DNA of 64,000 nt, taken from NCBI GenBank assembly GCA_001770725.1, contig MERU01000004.1:248001-312000 (forward strand). Reading direction: 5' to 3'. This document shows positions 49,459 to 57,640 of the stretch, one piece after another. The notes under the pieces are model-generated. The model was not told the DNA's origin. It ran no database searches and saw nothing but the letters and a program-made list of their open reading frames with translations. Position 1 is the first letter of the stretch. Every line of letters starts with the position of its first letter. This DNA comes from Burkholderiales bacterium RIFCSPHIGHO2_01_FULL_63_240 (GTDB lineage: Bacteria; Pseudomonadota; Gammaproteobacteria; Burkholderiales; Burkholderiaceae_C). The position numbers and the translations under genes were made by a program.

Positions 49459-49832
49459 TCACGCTGAAATGCGCTCGGGCTCTTGGCTGTCCATGCATTT
49501 GTTGGCGTCGCCGCCATTCAGAGGCTTTTCTCGTTGCTGCATGGCTGGTCCAATCTCGTAGAACCGGATCTCGCCACCACCCTTGAGGTGTCGGTCAGAA
49601 GAATCAATCATTTGCAGTGTATGAACCATTGGCCTTGCCAGCGTTTCCACGCTGCTCGCATCGGTGGAAAAGCGAGCCCCCTCCCAGAACTTGAATGGGA
49701 AAACTGGCCACTTGCACAAGGCAACGCTTGCTCTATGGCCTGGGCACACCCGTGCTCAGGCCACATCTCCTCCAATTCCCCTATCATCTTTACAACTTCA
49801 GCTTGGCTCATGTTCACTCCTTGAGTAGTCAA
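49459..49832 (-). pseudogene. Possible frame-disrupted small gene
   Basis: MSQAEVVKMIGELEEMWPEHGCAQAIEQALPCASG... in one frame and EGARFSTDASSVETLARPMVHTLQMIDSSDRHLKGGGEIRFYEIGPAM in an overlapping frame. Confidence 0.3.
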
Positions 49833-49880
49833 ACACCAAAAGAATCGACGTTAATGTGGAAATGGCCGCCACGCAGTTAA

Positions 49881-50702
49881 TCATGCTCGTGGATGTCCAT
49901 CAAGGCAGACTGATTTGAGCACCGTGCCCCTTGATATGGTGGCCAGCTCCCCTTCAGCAAAGGCCCTCCAAGGCCCATCAGTCAAGGCGACGCTCGCGAT
50001 CAGCACGATGTCCTGAAACCCGGGATCGACCGATATGCCATCGGCATGCAGAACCTTGTCGCTATCCTCGCATCGGCGCTCCAACACCCACAGTCCAGGC
50101 GATCGCGTGTGGCCGTCCTCTGCCTGCAGCCGACGGTCACCATGAGCAAACAGGACATCACTGTCTGCGTAGAAGAAATTGGCTGGACCCAGTTGACGCA
50201 GTTCGCTTGCAAAGGCTGAGATCACACTCAGCCGTGCATCCAGCGTGGGCACCTCGGTGGTGGTCCACAGTTCATGGATTCGGTCCAGCAACACACAAAA
50301 TGCATGTTCAGAATCATTGTTGCCTATGGGCCGGTACCGACCCAGGGTCAGACCGGGGTGATGCTCAACGCCGGGCAAATTGCCGTTGTGGGCGAACGCG
50401 TGCATCCGCCCCATCACCTCTCGCACAAACGGCTGGGTGTTGGCCAGCGCCACCTCGCCCATCGTCGCGTGCCGGATGTGTGAGATGGCCAGCGTCGTGC
50501 TGGGCCCCTGGCTTTGCAAAAAATTGACCAAGGCACTGCCACTGGCGGCCCCTGGCTCCCTAAACAGCGCCACATCGTGCCCCGCGTAGAACGCTGCGTC
50601 CCACCCATCCCGGCTGCCATTTACCGAGTGCTCGGCTAAGGCCTGAAGTGAAAACGTCAGGTGGCTTGGTCGCGAACTGGACATGGCCAAGAGTTCACAC
50701 AT
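49881..50702 (-). CDS. Class II glutamine amidotransferase (YafJ/EgtC-like)
   Basis: N-terminal nucleophile MCELLAMSSSRPSHLTFSLQ; SHIRHATMGEVALANTQPFVRE...AHNGNL. Confidence 0.85.
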   Translation of the reverse strand: MCELLAMSSSRPSHLTFSLQALAEHSVNGSRDGWDAAFYAGHDVALFREPGAASGSALVNFLQSQGPSTTLAISHIRHATMGEVALANTQPFVREVMGRMHAFAHNGNLPGVEHHPGLTLGRYRPIGNNDSEHAFCVLLDRIHELWTTTEVPTLDARLSVISAFASELRQLGPANFFYADSDVLFAHGDRRLQAEDGHTRSPGLWVLERRCEDSDKVLHADGISVDPGFQDIVLIASVALTDGPWRAFAEGELATISRGTVLKSVCLDGHPRA

Positions 50703-50711
50703 GGCTATTTC

Positions 50712-51995
50712 CTAAGGCACGATGACGACAGGTGCGAACCCACCACCAGGCGTGCGGAAGTTGGTGGTTTGCCCGGTGTACATGCGCGCGGCCAGGAGCT
50801 GCACCTGCCCCGCGTAAGCGTAGGCCCGAATGTCGAACTTGAGGTCGGTCTGCACGCCATCCACCTCAATCAAACGTCCGCTGGGCGGCACCATCGCCTG
50901 CGCCACGAAACCACCCGCGGTGATGTCCTGCCAGACGCGGCGCGTCAGCTTGTCGCCTCGGTAGACGGCCTTGCCGCCATAGCCGGACTCGGGCTTGAAG
51001 AACCACTGGCGGCGTTGCGCCCAGAGTTCGTCAGACCGCTCGGGCGTGACTTGTACGGTTTGCGGCACCACCGCCGCCAGCAGGGCACGATCGGCCTCGC
51101 TCACGCCCCATGCTGCCAGCAGCGCCGTGTCGCTGAGGGCGACCAGGTTGCGCTTCTCGGCGTGCAAGGCGTGTGCACGCGGGTGCGGGCTCATCACCAC
51201 AGCACCGGCTTCATAGGCGCTTCGCAAGGCGCCGTGCGCAGGCTCGGCCAGGTAGAAATCGGTGAGCCGGTTGTAGACCATACCGACCACGCTGCCATCA
51301 ACCAGCAACTGGCCATCGCGCCATTCAAGGGCTTCGGGTGCCACGATGCGGGCATCCAGGCCGCGCTGTTTCAGCATCTGGCGGCATAGCTCGAACTCGG
51401 GCGCCAGGTACTGGGCGGCGGGATCGTCGTCCACGATGGCCACCAGACCCATGGGGGCGTCGCCCCGCTGGCGACGCCATTCGCTGACGAACATCTCGAA
51501 AAACGCATCTTCCAGACCGGCCAACGTGGGGTCGGGCTGAAACGCCCAGTTCATGGCTTCACAGCATGATTGCTGGGCGCGGGCCAGCGCCGCATTGAGC
51601 ATGGCACCACCGGCATTGGTGTTGACCTCAATGAGCCGGGGCCCTTGCGCACCCAGGTGGAAGTCATAGCCCATGAACATGCCCAGGGGACCCAAGTCAT
51701 GCCCGGCGATGGCCGGTGCGCGCGCCAGCGCCTGGGCCTGGTACGCCGGTTGCGCCATGACGCGCTCCAGGGCTTGCACGGCCAACCGCATCTGCTCGAC
51801 AACCGGCTGGGCCAGAAAGACCACGGTGGAGGAAAACAGGTGCGGGCGCGTGCGGGCGATGTCTTGCGCCATGCCCGCCAAGCTGGCGTCACTCTCCAGT
51901 TGACTTTGCAATTTGTCGGTGCTCAGCGTGCGGCAATAGCACCCCAGGTTGAGTGCTTCGGCGGTGTTCAAGGGCAGCGCAGTGGTGTTCATCAT
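50712..51995 (-). CDS. ATP-grasp-like ligase, apparently circularly permuted
   Basis: GPRLIEVNTNAGGAMLN near N-terminus; FKPESGYGGKAVYRG and LKFDIRAYAYAGQVQLLAARMYTGQTTNFRTPGGG at C-terminus. Confidence 0.65.
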   Translation of the reverse strand: MMNTTALPLNTAEALNLGCYCRTLSTDKLQSQLESDASLAGMAQDIARTRPHLFSSTVVFLAQPVVEQMRLAVQALERVMAQPAYQAQALARAPAIAGHDLGPLGMFMGYDFHLGAQGPRLIEVNTNAGGAMLNAALARAQQSCCEAMNWAFQPDPTLAGLEDAFFEMFVSEWRRQRGDAPMGLVAIVDDDPAAQYLAPEFELCRQMLKQRGLDARIVAPEALEWRDGQLLVDGSVVGMVYNRLTDFYLAEPAHGALRSAYEAGAVVMSPHPRAHALHAEKRNLVALSDTALLAAWGVSEADRALLAAVVPQTVQVTPERSDELWAQRRQWFFKPESGYGGKAVYRGDKLTRRVWQDITAGGFVAQAMVPPSGRLIEVDGVQTDLKFDIRAYAYAGQVQLLAARMYTGQTTNFRTPGGGFAPVVIVP

Positions 51996-52450
51996 TCAAC
52001 GCTCATGTCGTGAGCCGGTTCTTTGCGACGCAATACACCCGACAGATCGGTGCCCGGCGCCACGGTATTGAACACCGTTCCGTACTTCTTGACGTTTTCG
52101 TGCAGCAAGGCCAGCCTGCGGTCAGGTTCGTCTGTATCGACCACAATCTCATAGGTGATCGATTCCATTCGGGGCGGCACGTCCTGACGCACGCCATGCA
52201 CATGCACCTCGACGCCTCGCAGTTCAAACTTCAGGATGGGCATGCCCCGTTCAATGCTCTTGAGCATGCAAGCAGACAACGCTGCCAGCAACAACTCCGC
52301 CGGGTTGAAGGCCTGGGCGTTGCCAGCCAAGTCGGTATCCAGTGAGATGGTGGCTTGCTTGCACTGTGCCTGACTGCCATGCGCGTTCAGCCGCACCGAC
52401 ACCACGTCAAACGTGAGCTTGTTCGTGGCCGGGGCGCTCATGCGAGCCAC
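51992..52450 (-). CDS. OsmC-family protein
   Basis: NPAELLLAALSACMLKSIER... peroxiredoxin-like OsmC motif. Confidence 0.82.
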   Translation of the reverse strand: MARMSAPATNKLTFDVVSVRLNAHGSQAQCKQATISLDTDLAGNAQAFNPAELLLAALSACMLKSIERGMPILKFELRGVEVHVHGVRQDVPPRMESITYEIVVDTDEPDRRLALLHENVKKYGTVFNTVAPGTDLSGVLRRKEPAHDMSVE

Positions 52451-52671
52451 TGCGCAATCTTGTCACGGCTTGGCACGCCACCGGCGTGCACCACCTTGCC
52501 ATCGATGACCACGCCTGGGGTGGACATGACGCCATAGCCAATGATGGCCTGCATGTCCTGGACCTTATCCAACTTGATCTCCTCGCCTTTTTCCTTGGCG
52601 ATCTGTTCGATCAGCGCGATGGTGGTCTTGCAGTTGGCACAACCGGAGCCCAGAACCTTGATGTCTTTCAT
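52438..52671 (-). CDS. Thioredoxin-fold CxxC protein
   Basis: MKDIKVLGSGCANCKTTIALIEQIAKEKG...GVMSTPGVVIDGKVVHAGGVPS. Confidence 0.88.
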   Translation of the reverse strand: MKDIKVLGSGCANCKTTIALIEQIAKEKGEEIKLDKVQDMQAIIGYGVMSTPGVVIDGKVVHAGGVPSRDKIAQWLA

Positions 52672-52695
52672 GGTGGTGTCCTTGAGGATGGCGGT

Positions 52696-53748
52696 TCACA
52701 GAACCAGGTTGAATACATAGCCCACCATCAAGATGCCAAATGCGACGATGCCGACAAAGGTGGCAATCAGGCGGGGCTTGAGGGCCTTGCGCAAGATGAT
52801 CATTTCAGGTGCGGACAAGGCGATCACGCTCATCATGAACGCCAGCACGGTGCCCAGGGCTGCCCCCTTGCCGATCAGCGCTTCGACAATGGGGATGACA
52901 CCCGCTGCATTCGTGTACATGGGCACGCCCAGCAAGACCGCTACCGGCACCGACCACCATGCCTCGCGTCCCATGATGGAGGCCATGAAGTCTTCAGGCA
53001 CATAACCGTGGATGCCGGCGCCCAGTGCGATGCCCACGACCACGTAGGGCCAGACCTTGCCCACAATCTCGCGCACATGCCCCCAGCCCGCCTCGAAGCG
53101 CTGCACCCAGTTCAGGCGCTCTTCCTGCATATGAACGGCTTCACCCCGAGCAATGGCCTGCACCCAGTCTTCCAGGTGGTTTTCCATGTGCAGGCGACCA
53201 ATCACCAAGCCTGAGACGATGGCCACCAGCAAGCCCATCCCCAGGTAGAGGCCCGCCACCTTCCAGCCAAACAGGCCGAACAAGAGCGTCAGGGCCACCT
53301 CGTTGACCATGGGTGCCGAGATCAGAAACGAGAAGGTAATGCCCAACGGCACGCCCGCCGAGAGCAAGCCAATGAACAAGGGCACGGCCGAGCATGAACA
53401 GAACGGGGTGACGATGCCCAACAGGGCCGCCAGCACATTGCCGATCCCCGTTCGCTTGCCCGCCAGCAAGGCGCGGGTGCGCTCAGGGGCAAAGAAGGTC
53501 TGCACGATGCCCATGACGAACACGATGCCCGTCAGCAGGAGCAAGACCTTGGGCGTGTCAAAAAAGAAGAAATGCAGGGCCTCGCCCAGGGCGCTTTGGC
53601 GTGACAGCCCGGTCAGACTCAAGGCAGCGTTGGCGAAGTCCGTGAGGTGTCCGTAAGCCCAAAACCAAACGGGGACCACCAGGGCCAGGCCCACCAGCCA
53701 ACGAATCAAGGGCGTAGCCTGGGGCGCGGGGGATGCAGTGGTGTTCAT
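52696..53748 (-). CDS. ArsP/DUF318-type permease
   Basis: TPFCSCSAVPLFIGLLSAGVPLGITFSFLISAPMVNEVAL; multiple TM helices. Confidence 0.85.
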   Translation of the reverse strand: MNTTASPAPQATPLIRWLVGLALVVPVWFWAYGHLTDFANAALSLTGLSRQSALGEALHFFFFDTPKVLLLLTGIVFVMGIVQTFFAPERTRALLAGKRTGIGNVLAALLGIVTPFCSCSAVPLFIGLLSAGVPLGITFSFLISAPMVNEVALTLLFGLFGWKVAGLYLGMGLLVAIVSGLVIGRLHMENHLEDWVQAIARGEAVHMQEERLNWVQRFEAGWGHVREIVGKVWPYVVVGIALGAGIHGYVPEDFMASIMGREAWWSVPVAVLLGVPMYTNAAGVIPIVEALIGKGAALGTVLAFMMSVIALSAPEMIILRKALKPRLIATFVGIVAFGILMVGYVFNLVL

Positions 53749-53843
53749 GGCAGCAGTGTGATCTTCTAGGTCATCAGGTCAAGCCTGTCAGTCAAGAAGA
53801 CGCACATGCTGTCAAAAAGATGCAGGCGTCAAATGGAAAAGCA

Positions 53844-54392
53844 TCAGGTACGAGGCACAAAACAGCAGACTTGCCCCAGCGGATCCAGCGTCACCTGGCA
53901 GGATTGCGTTAACTGCGCCCTCAGCCGTTTGCGGGCCCGCTGGATACGTGATTTGGCGCCGGGCAAACTCAAGCCCAGCTTGCGGGCGTAGTCTTCCTGG
54001 CTCATGCCGTTGAGGTCGCACTCGGTGATGGCATCCCGGTCTTCGTCACTCAACTCACCCAGGACGCGGGTCAGGCAAGATGCCAGGCTGTCCACCGCAA
54101 GCACGGCATCGTCTTCTCCAGCGGGCAAGTCATCGGGCAAATCCACCCACTCGCGGCGACGACGCATGTGGTCGGTCACGGTATTGCGTGCAACCTCGTA
54201 CAGCCAGGCTCGGGCATTGACGATGTCACAAAAACCCCGCCCCTGGCGCAGGGCCTTCATGAAGACGTCTTGCAGCAGGTCTTGCGCCGTGGCCTGATCT
54301 TCAACGTGTTTGATCAACCAGCCCCGCAACTCCCGCTCGTGGGCATGCCACGCGACCATCAGGCAGGGCAGTTCTTGCACGCCTGTCATCAT
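53844..54392 (-). CDS. ECF-type sigma factor (SigZ-like) with Cys-containing tail
   Basis: EDQATAQDLLQDVFMKALRQG...ARAWLYEVARNTVTDHMRRRR...MSQEDYARKLGLSLPGAKSRIQRARKRL; tail SCQVTLDPLGQVCC. Confidence 0.85.
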   Translation of the reverse strand: MMTGVQELPCLMVAWHAHERELRGWLIKHVEDQATAQDLLQDVFMKALRQGRGFCDIVNARAWLYEVARNTVTDHMRRRREWVDLPDDLPAGEDDAVLAVDSLASCLTRVLGELSDEDRDAITECDLNGMSQEDYARKLGLSLPGAKSRIQRARKRLRAQLTQSCQVTLDPLGQVCCFVPRT

Positions 54393-55145
54393 TCAGATCG
54401 CCGCCTGGTTGACGCGCTTCATCAAAGCTTCTGCGCTCTCCTTGCGCTCGCTGTAGCGGTCCACCAGATAGGGCGCGGCGTCACGCGTGAGCAAGGTGAA
54501 CTTGACCAACTCTTCCAGCACATCCACCACACGGTCGTGGTAGCTGGAGGGCTTCATGCGGTCGTGCTCATCAAACTCCAGAAAGGCTTTGGCCACTGAC
54601 GACTGGTTGGGGATGGTGATCATCCGCATCCAGCGGCCCAGCACCCGCATCTGGTTGACGGCATTGAAGGACTGTGAACCACCACTGACTTGCATGACCG
54701 CCAGGGTCTTGCCTTGCGTGGGGCGAACGGCGCCGCTGTTCAAGGGGATCCAGTCAATCTGCGCTTTCATGATGCCGGTCATGGCGCCATGCCGCTCAGG
54801 CGAGCACCACACCATGCCTTCGGCCCAGTTCGTCAATTCACGCAACTCGACGACCTTGGGGTGGGTGTCTGGCGCATCATCCGGCAACGGCAAGCCGCTG
54901 GGATTGAATATCTTCACGTCAGCACCCATGGCCTGCAGCAAGCGCGCTGACTCTTCGACCACCAGGCGGCTGAAAGACCGCTGCCGCAAAGAGCCGTACA
55001 GCAGCAAAAAGCGTGGTGCGTGCGTCGAGGGTTGCGTCGGAAGCAAGCGGGTCAGGTCAGGCACCTGAAAGTGTTCGGCCGCCACCTGAGGAAGGTCTGC
55101 CAATACATCGGGTTGATCAGACAAGGCGGCGCCCCTGTTCGTCAA
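54393..55145 (-). CDS. arsH: ArsH NADPH-dependent FMN reductase
   Basis: [26 protein letters not shown]...[11 protein letters not shown]...[23 protein letters not shown]. Confidence 0.93.
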   Translation of the reverse strand: MTNRGAALSDQPDVLADLPQVAAEHFQVPDLTRLLPTQPSTHAPRFLLLYGSLRQRSFSRLVVEESARLLQAMGADVKIFNPSGLPLPDDAPDTHPKVVELRELTNWAEGMVWCSPERHGAMTGIMKAQIDWIPLNSGAVRPTQGKTLAVMQVSGGSQSFNAVNQMRVLGRWMRMITIPNQSSVAKAFLEFDEHDRMKPSSYHDRVVDVLEELVKFTLLTRDAAPYLVDRYSERKESAEALMKRVNQAAI

Positions 55146-55542
55146 TCACCACTTCACCGTCTTCCTTGGTGAAAGGCCCTTGTTGCGCTTGCGCCAGGAT
55201 GTCCAGCACAAGTTCAGAGGGGCGACACAGCCGCGTGCCCATGGGCGTGACCACAATGGGCCGGTTGATCAGGATAGGATGCGCGATCATGAAGTCCAGC
55301 AACTCGTCGTCCGTCCACTTGGCGTCGTCCAGCTTGAGTTCGTCATAGACCTCGCCCTTACCGCGAAGGACCTCACGCACGGACAGCCCGCACGCTGCAA
55401 TCAGCTGAACCAGTTGATCACGCGTGGGCGGCGTCTCCAGATAGTGGATGACCTGTGGCTCGATGCCCGCATTGCGGATCAAGGCCAGCGTGTTGCGGGA
55501 CGTGCCGCACTTTGGGTTGTGATAGATGGTGACGGTGCTCAT
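55117..55542 (-). CDS. arsC: Arsenate reductase, glutaredoxin-dependent type
   Basis: [41 protein letters not shown]...[26 protein letters not shown]. Confidence 0.93.
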   Translation of the reverse strand: MSTVTIYHNPKCGTSRNTLALIRNAGIEPQVIHYLETPPTRDQLVQLIAACGLSVREVLRGKGEVYDELKLDDAKWTDDELLDFMIAHPILINRPIVVTPMGTRLCRPSELVLDILAQAQQGPFTKEDGEVVIDEQGRRLV

Positions 55543-56627
55543 GCTTTGCATTGCCCTTGCTCGTACCAGCCCTTGCTCTGGTTGACCACGCGGACCACCA
55601 GCAGCATCACGGGCACCTCAATCAGCACGCCCACGACGGTGGCCAGGGCCGCTCCCGATTCAAAGCCGAACAGGCTGATGGCGGCGGCCACGGACAGCTC
55701 GAAGAAGTTGCTGGCGCCGATCAAGGCCGAGGGGCAGGCCACTTCATGCGATTCGCCCACGCGGCGGTTGAGCCAGTAAGCCAGCGCCGAGTTGAAGAAG
55801 ACCTGGATCAGGATGGGCACCGCCAACATGGCAATCACCAGGGGCTGCTTGATGATGGCTTCACCCTGGAAGGCAAAAAGCAGCACCAGTGTGGCCAGCA
55901 AGGCGGTGATCGACCACGGGCCGATCTTGGCCAATGCCGCATCAAAGGCCGCCTGGCCACGCTGGAGCAGTGCCTTGCGCAGCATCTGGGCCAGGGCCAC
56001 CGGGATCACGATGTACAGCAGCACCGAGGTGATCAGCGTGTCCCAAGGTACGACGATGGACGACAGGCCCAGCAACAGCGCCACGATGGGGGCAAACGCA
56101 AACACCATGATGCTATCGTTCAAGGCCACCTGCGACAGCGTGAACAGGGGGTTGCCACCGGTCAGGCGGCTCCACACAAACACCATGGCCGTGCAGGGGG
56201 CCGCAGCCAGCAAGATCAGGCCCGCGATGTAGCTGTCCAACTGACCTGCCGGCAGGTAAGGCGCAAACAGGTGGCGCACAAAGATCCAGCCCAGCAACGC
56301 CATCGAGAACGGCTTGACCGCCCAGTTGACGAACAGGGTGACGCCAATGCCCTTCCAGTGCTGCTTGACCTGAGACAGGCTGCCGAAGTCCACCTTGACC
56401 AGCATGGGGATGATCATCACCCAGATCAGCATGCCCACGGGCAGGTTGACCTTGGCGACTTCCATATGGCCGATGGTCTGAAAGACCCCGGGCAGCACCT
56501 GGCCCAGCACAATGCCGATCACGATGCACAGAAAGACCCACACGGTCAGGTAGCGCTCGAAGACGCTCATGGGCTCGGGAGCCGGTTGGCGCGGTGCCAT
56601 GGCGGTAGCGGTGGTGTTCATTGTCAA
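55539..56627 (-). CDS. Arsenite efflux transporter, ACR3 family
   Basis: FERYLTVWVFLCIVIGIVLGQVLPG...AAAPCTAMVFVWSRLTGGNPLFTLSQVALND. Confidence 0.93.
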   Translation of the reverse strand: MTMNTTATAMAPRQPAPEPMSVFERYLTVWVFLCIVIGIVLGQVLPGVFQTIGHMEVAKVNLPVGMLIWVMIIPMLVKVDFGSLSQVKQHWKGIGVTLFVNWAVKPFSMALLGWIFVRHLFAPYLPAGQLDSYIAGLILLAAAPCTAMVFVWSRLTGGNPLFTLSQVALNDSIMVFAFAPIVALLLGLSSIVVPWDTLITSVLLYIVIPVALAQMLRKALLQRGQAAFDAALAKIGPWSITALLATLVLLFAFQGEAIIKQPLVIAMLAVPILIQVFFNSALAYWLNRRVGESHEVACPSALIGASNFFELSVAAAISLFGFESGAALATVVGVLIEVPVMLLVVRVVNQSKGWYEQGQCKA

Positions 56628-56632
56628 TGTCC

Positions 56633-57148
56633 TCAGCTGCGGGCAATGCCATTGAGGGCGGCCAGCAAGGCCCCCTGATCCATGGTGTCCAGCGGCAAAG
56701 CCAGCAACTGCAGCATCTTGTAGCCAATGGCCTGGCGCGTCAGCTCGAACGCACGGCGCTTGCCTTCGTCCCCGCCCTCGGCGTTGGACGGATCGGGGTA
56801 GCCCCAGTGCACCTTGACTGGCTGGCCTTTGCCACCGAAAAACACAGGGCAGGCTTCGGCCGCCGCGCTGTCACACACCGTGATGACGATGGACAGGGGC
56901 GGTGCGCCGTCGGTGCTGAACTCGTCCCAGCTTTTGCTGCGGTAAGCCGCGGTGTCAATGCCAGCGTTGTTCAGGGCCTCGATGGCGAACGGGTTCAGTC
57001 GGCCGCTGGGGGCGCTGCCCGCGCTGTGCGCCTTGACGTCTTTGCCCAACTTCTTAGCGAGGTGATTGAGCATGCCTTCCGACAGCACACTGCGGGCCGA
57101 GTTGTGGGTGCACAGGATAAGAACGTGGGTGGTCATGGTGGGCTTCAA
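56633..57148 (-). CDS. arsC: Arsenate reductase, LMW-PTPase type (copy 1)
   Basis: HVLILCTHNSARSVLSEGMLNHLAKK...SKSWDEFS...ITVCDSAAAEACPVFFG. Confidence 0.92.
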   Translation of the reverse strand: MKPTMTTHVLILCTHNSARSVLSEGMLNHLAKKLGKDVKAHSAGSAPSGRLNPFAIEALNNAGIDTAAYRSKSWDEFSTDGAPPLSIVITVCDSAAAEACPVFFGGKGQPVKVHWGYPDPSNAEGGDEGKRRAFELTRQAIGYKMLQLLALPLDTMDQGALLAALNGIARS

Positions 57149-57639
57149 ATTTTGCCAATGGCGTTGAGTTGAGACTGAATCGACAACGAGTGGAGGCTTT
57201 GGGGCGGCAGCGCCAGCATTAGCTCAATGCGGCGCTTGAGAATCTGTGCGACGTCATTGAAAGCTCGGCGCTGCTTGTCGTCGTTGCCCTCAATTCCGGC
57301 CGGGTCATACACGCCCCAGTGGGCCGTCAAGGGTTGACCTGGCCACACTGGGCAGATCTCACCTGCCGCGTTGTCGCACACGGTAAAGACAAAATTCATC
57401 ACTGGCGCGTCAGGCGATGCGAACTCATCCCAACTCTTGCTGCGAAAGTGCCCCTGTGACATGCCAAGGTGCTGAAGTACATCCAGGGCCATGGGGTGAA
57501 CCTCACCCTTGGGGTGGCTGCCTGCTGAGTAAGCCTTGAAGCGGTTGCCCCCCAATGCATTGAGGATGCCCTCAGCCAGAATGGATCGGGCGGAGTTGCC
57601 TGTGCAGATGAAGAGCACGTTGAGCAGTTTGTCAGTCAT
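57145..57639 (-). CDS. arsC: Arsenate reductase, LMW-PTPase type (copy 2)
   Basis: NVLFICTGNSARSILAEGILNALGG...SKSWDEFA...FTVCDNAAGEICPVWPG; 4-bp overlap with the next gene. Confidence 0.92.
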   Translation of the reverse strand: MTDKLLNVLFICTGNSARSILAEGILNALGGNRFKAYSAGSHPKGEVHPMALDVLQHLGMSQGHFRSKSWDEFASPDAPVMNFVFTVCDNAAGEICPVWPGQPLTAHWGVYDPAGIEGNDDKQRRAFNDVAQILKRRIELMLALPPQSLHSLSIQSQLNAIGKI

Positions 57640-57640
57640 G

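Noticed and set aside
55551-56678. 375-aa plus-strand ORF
   Set aside because: Antisense shadow of the ACR3 transporter gene.
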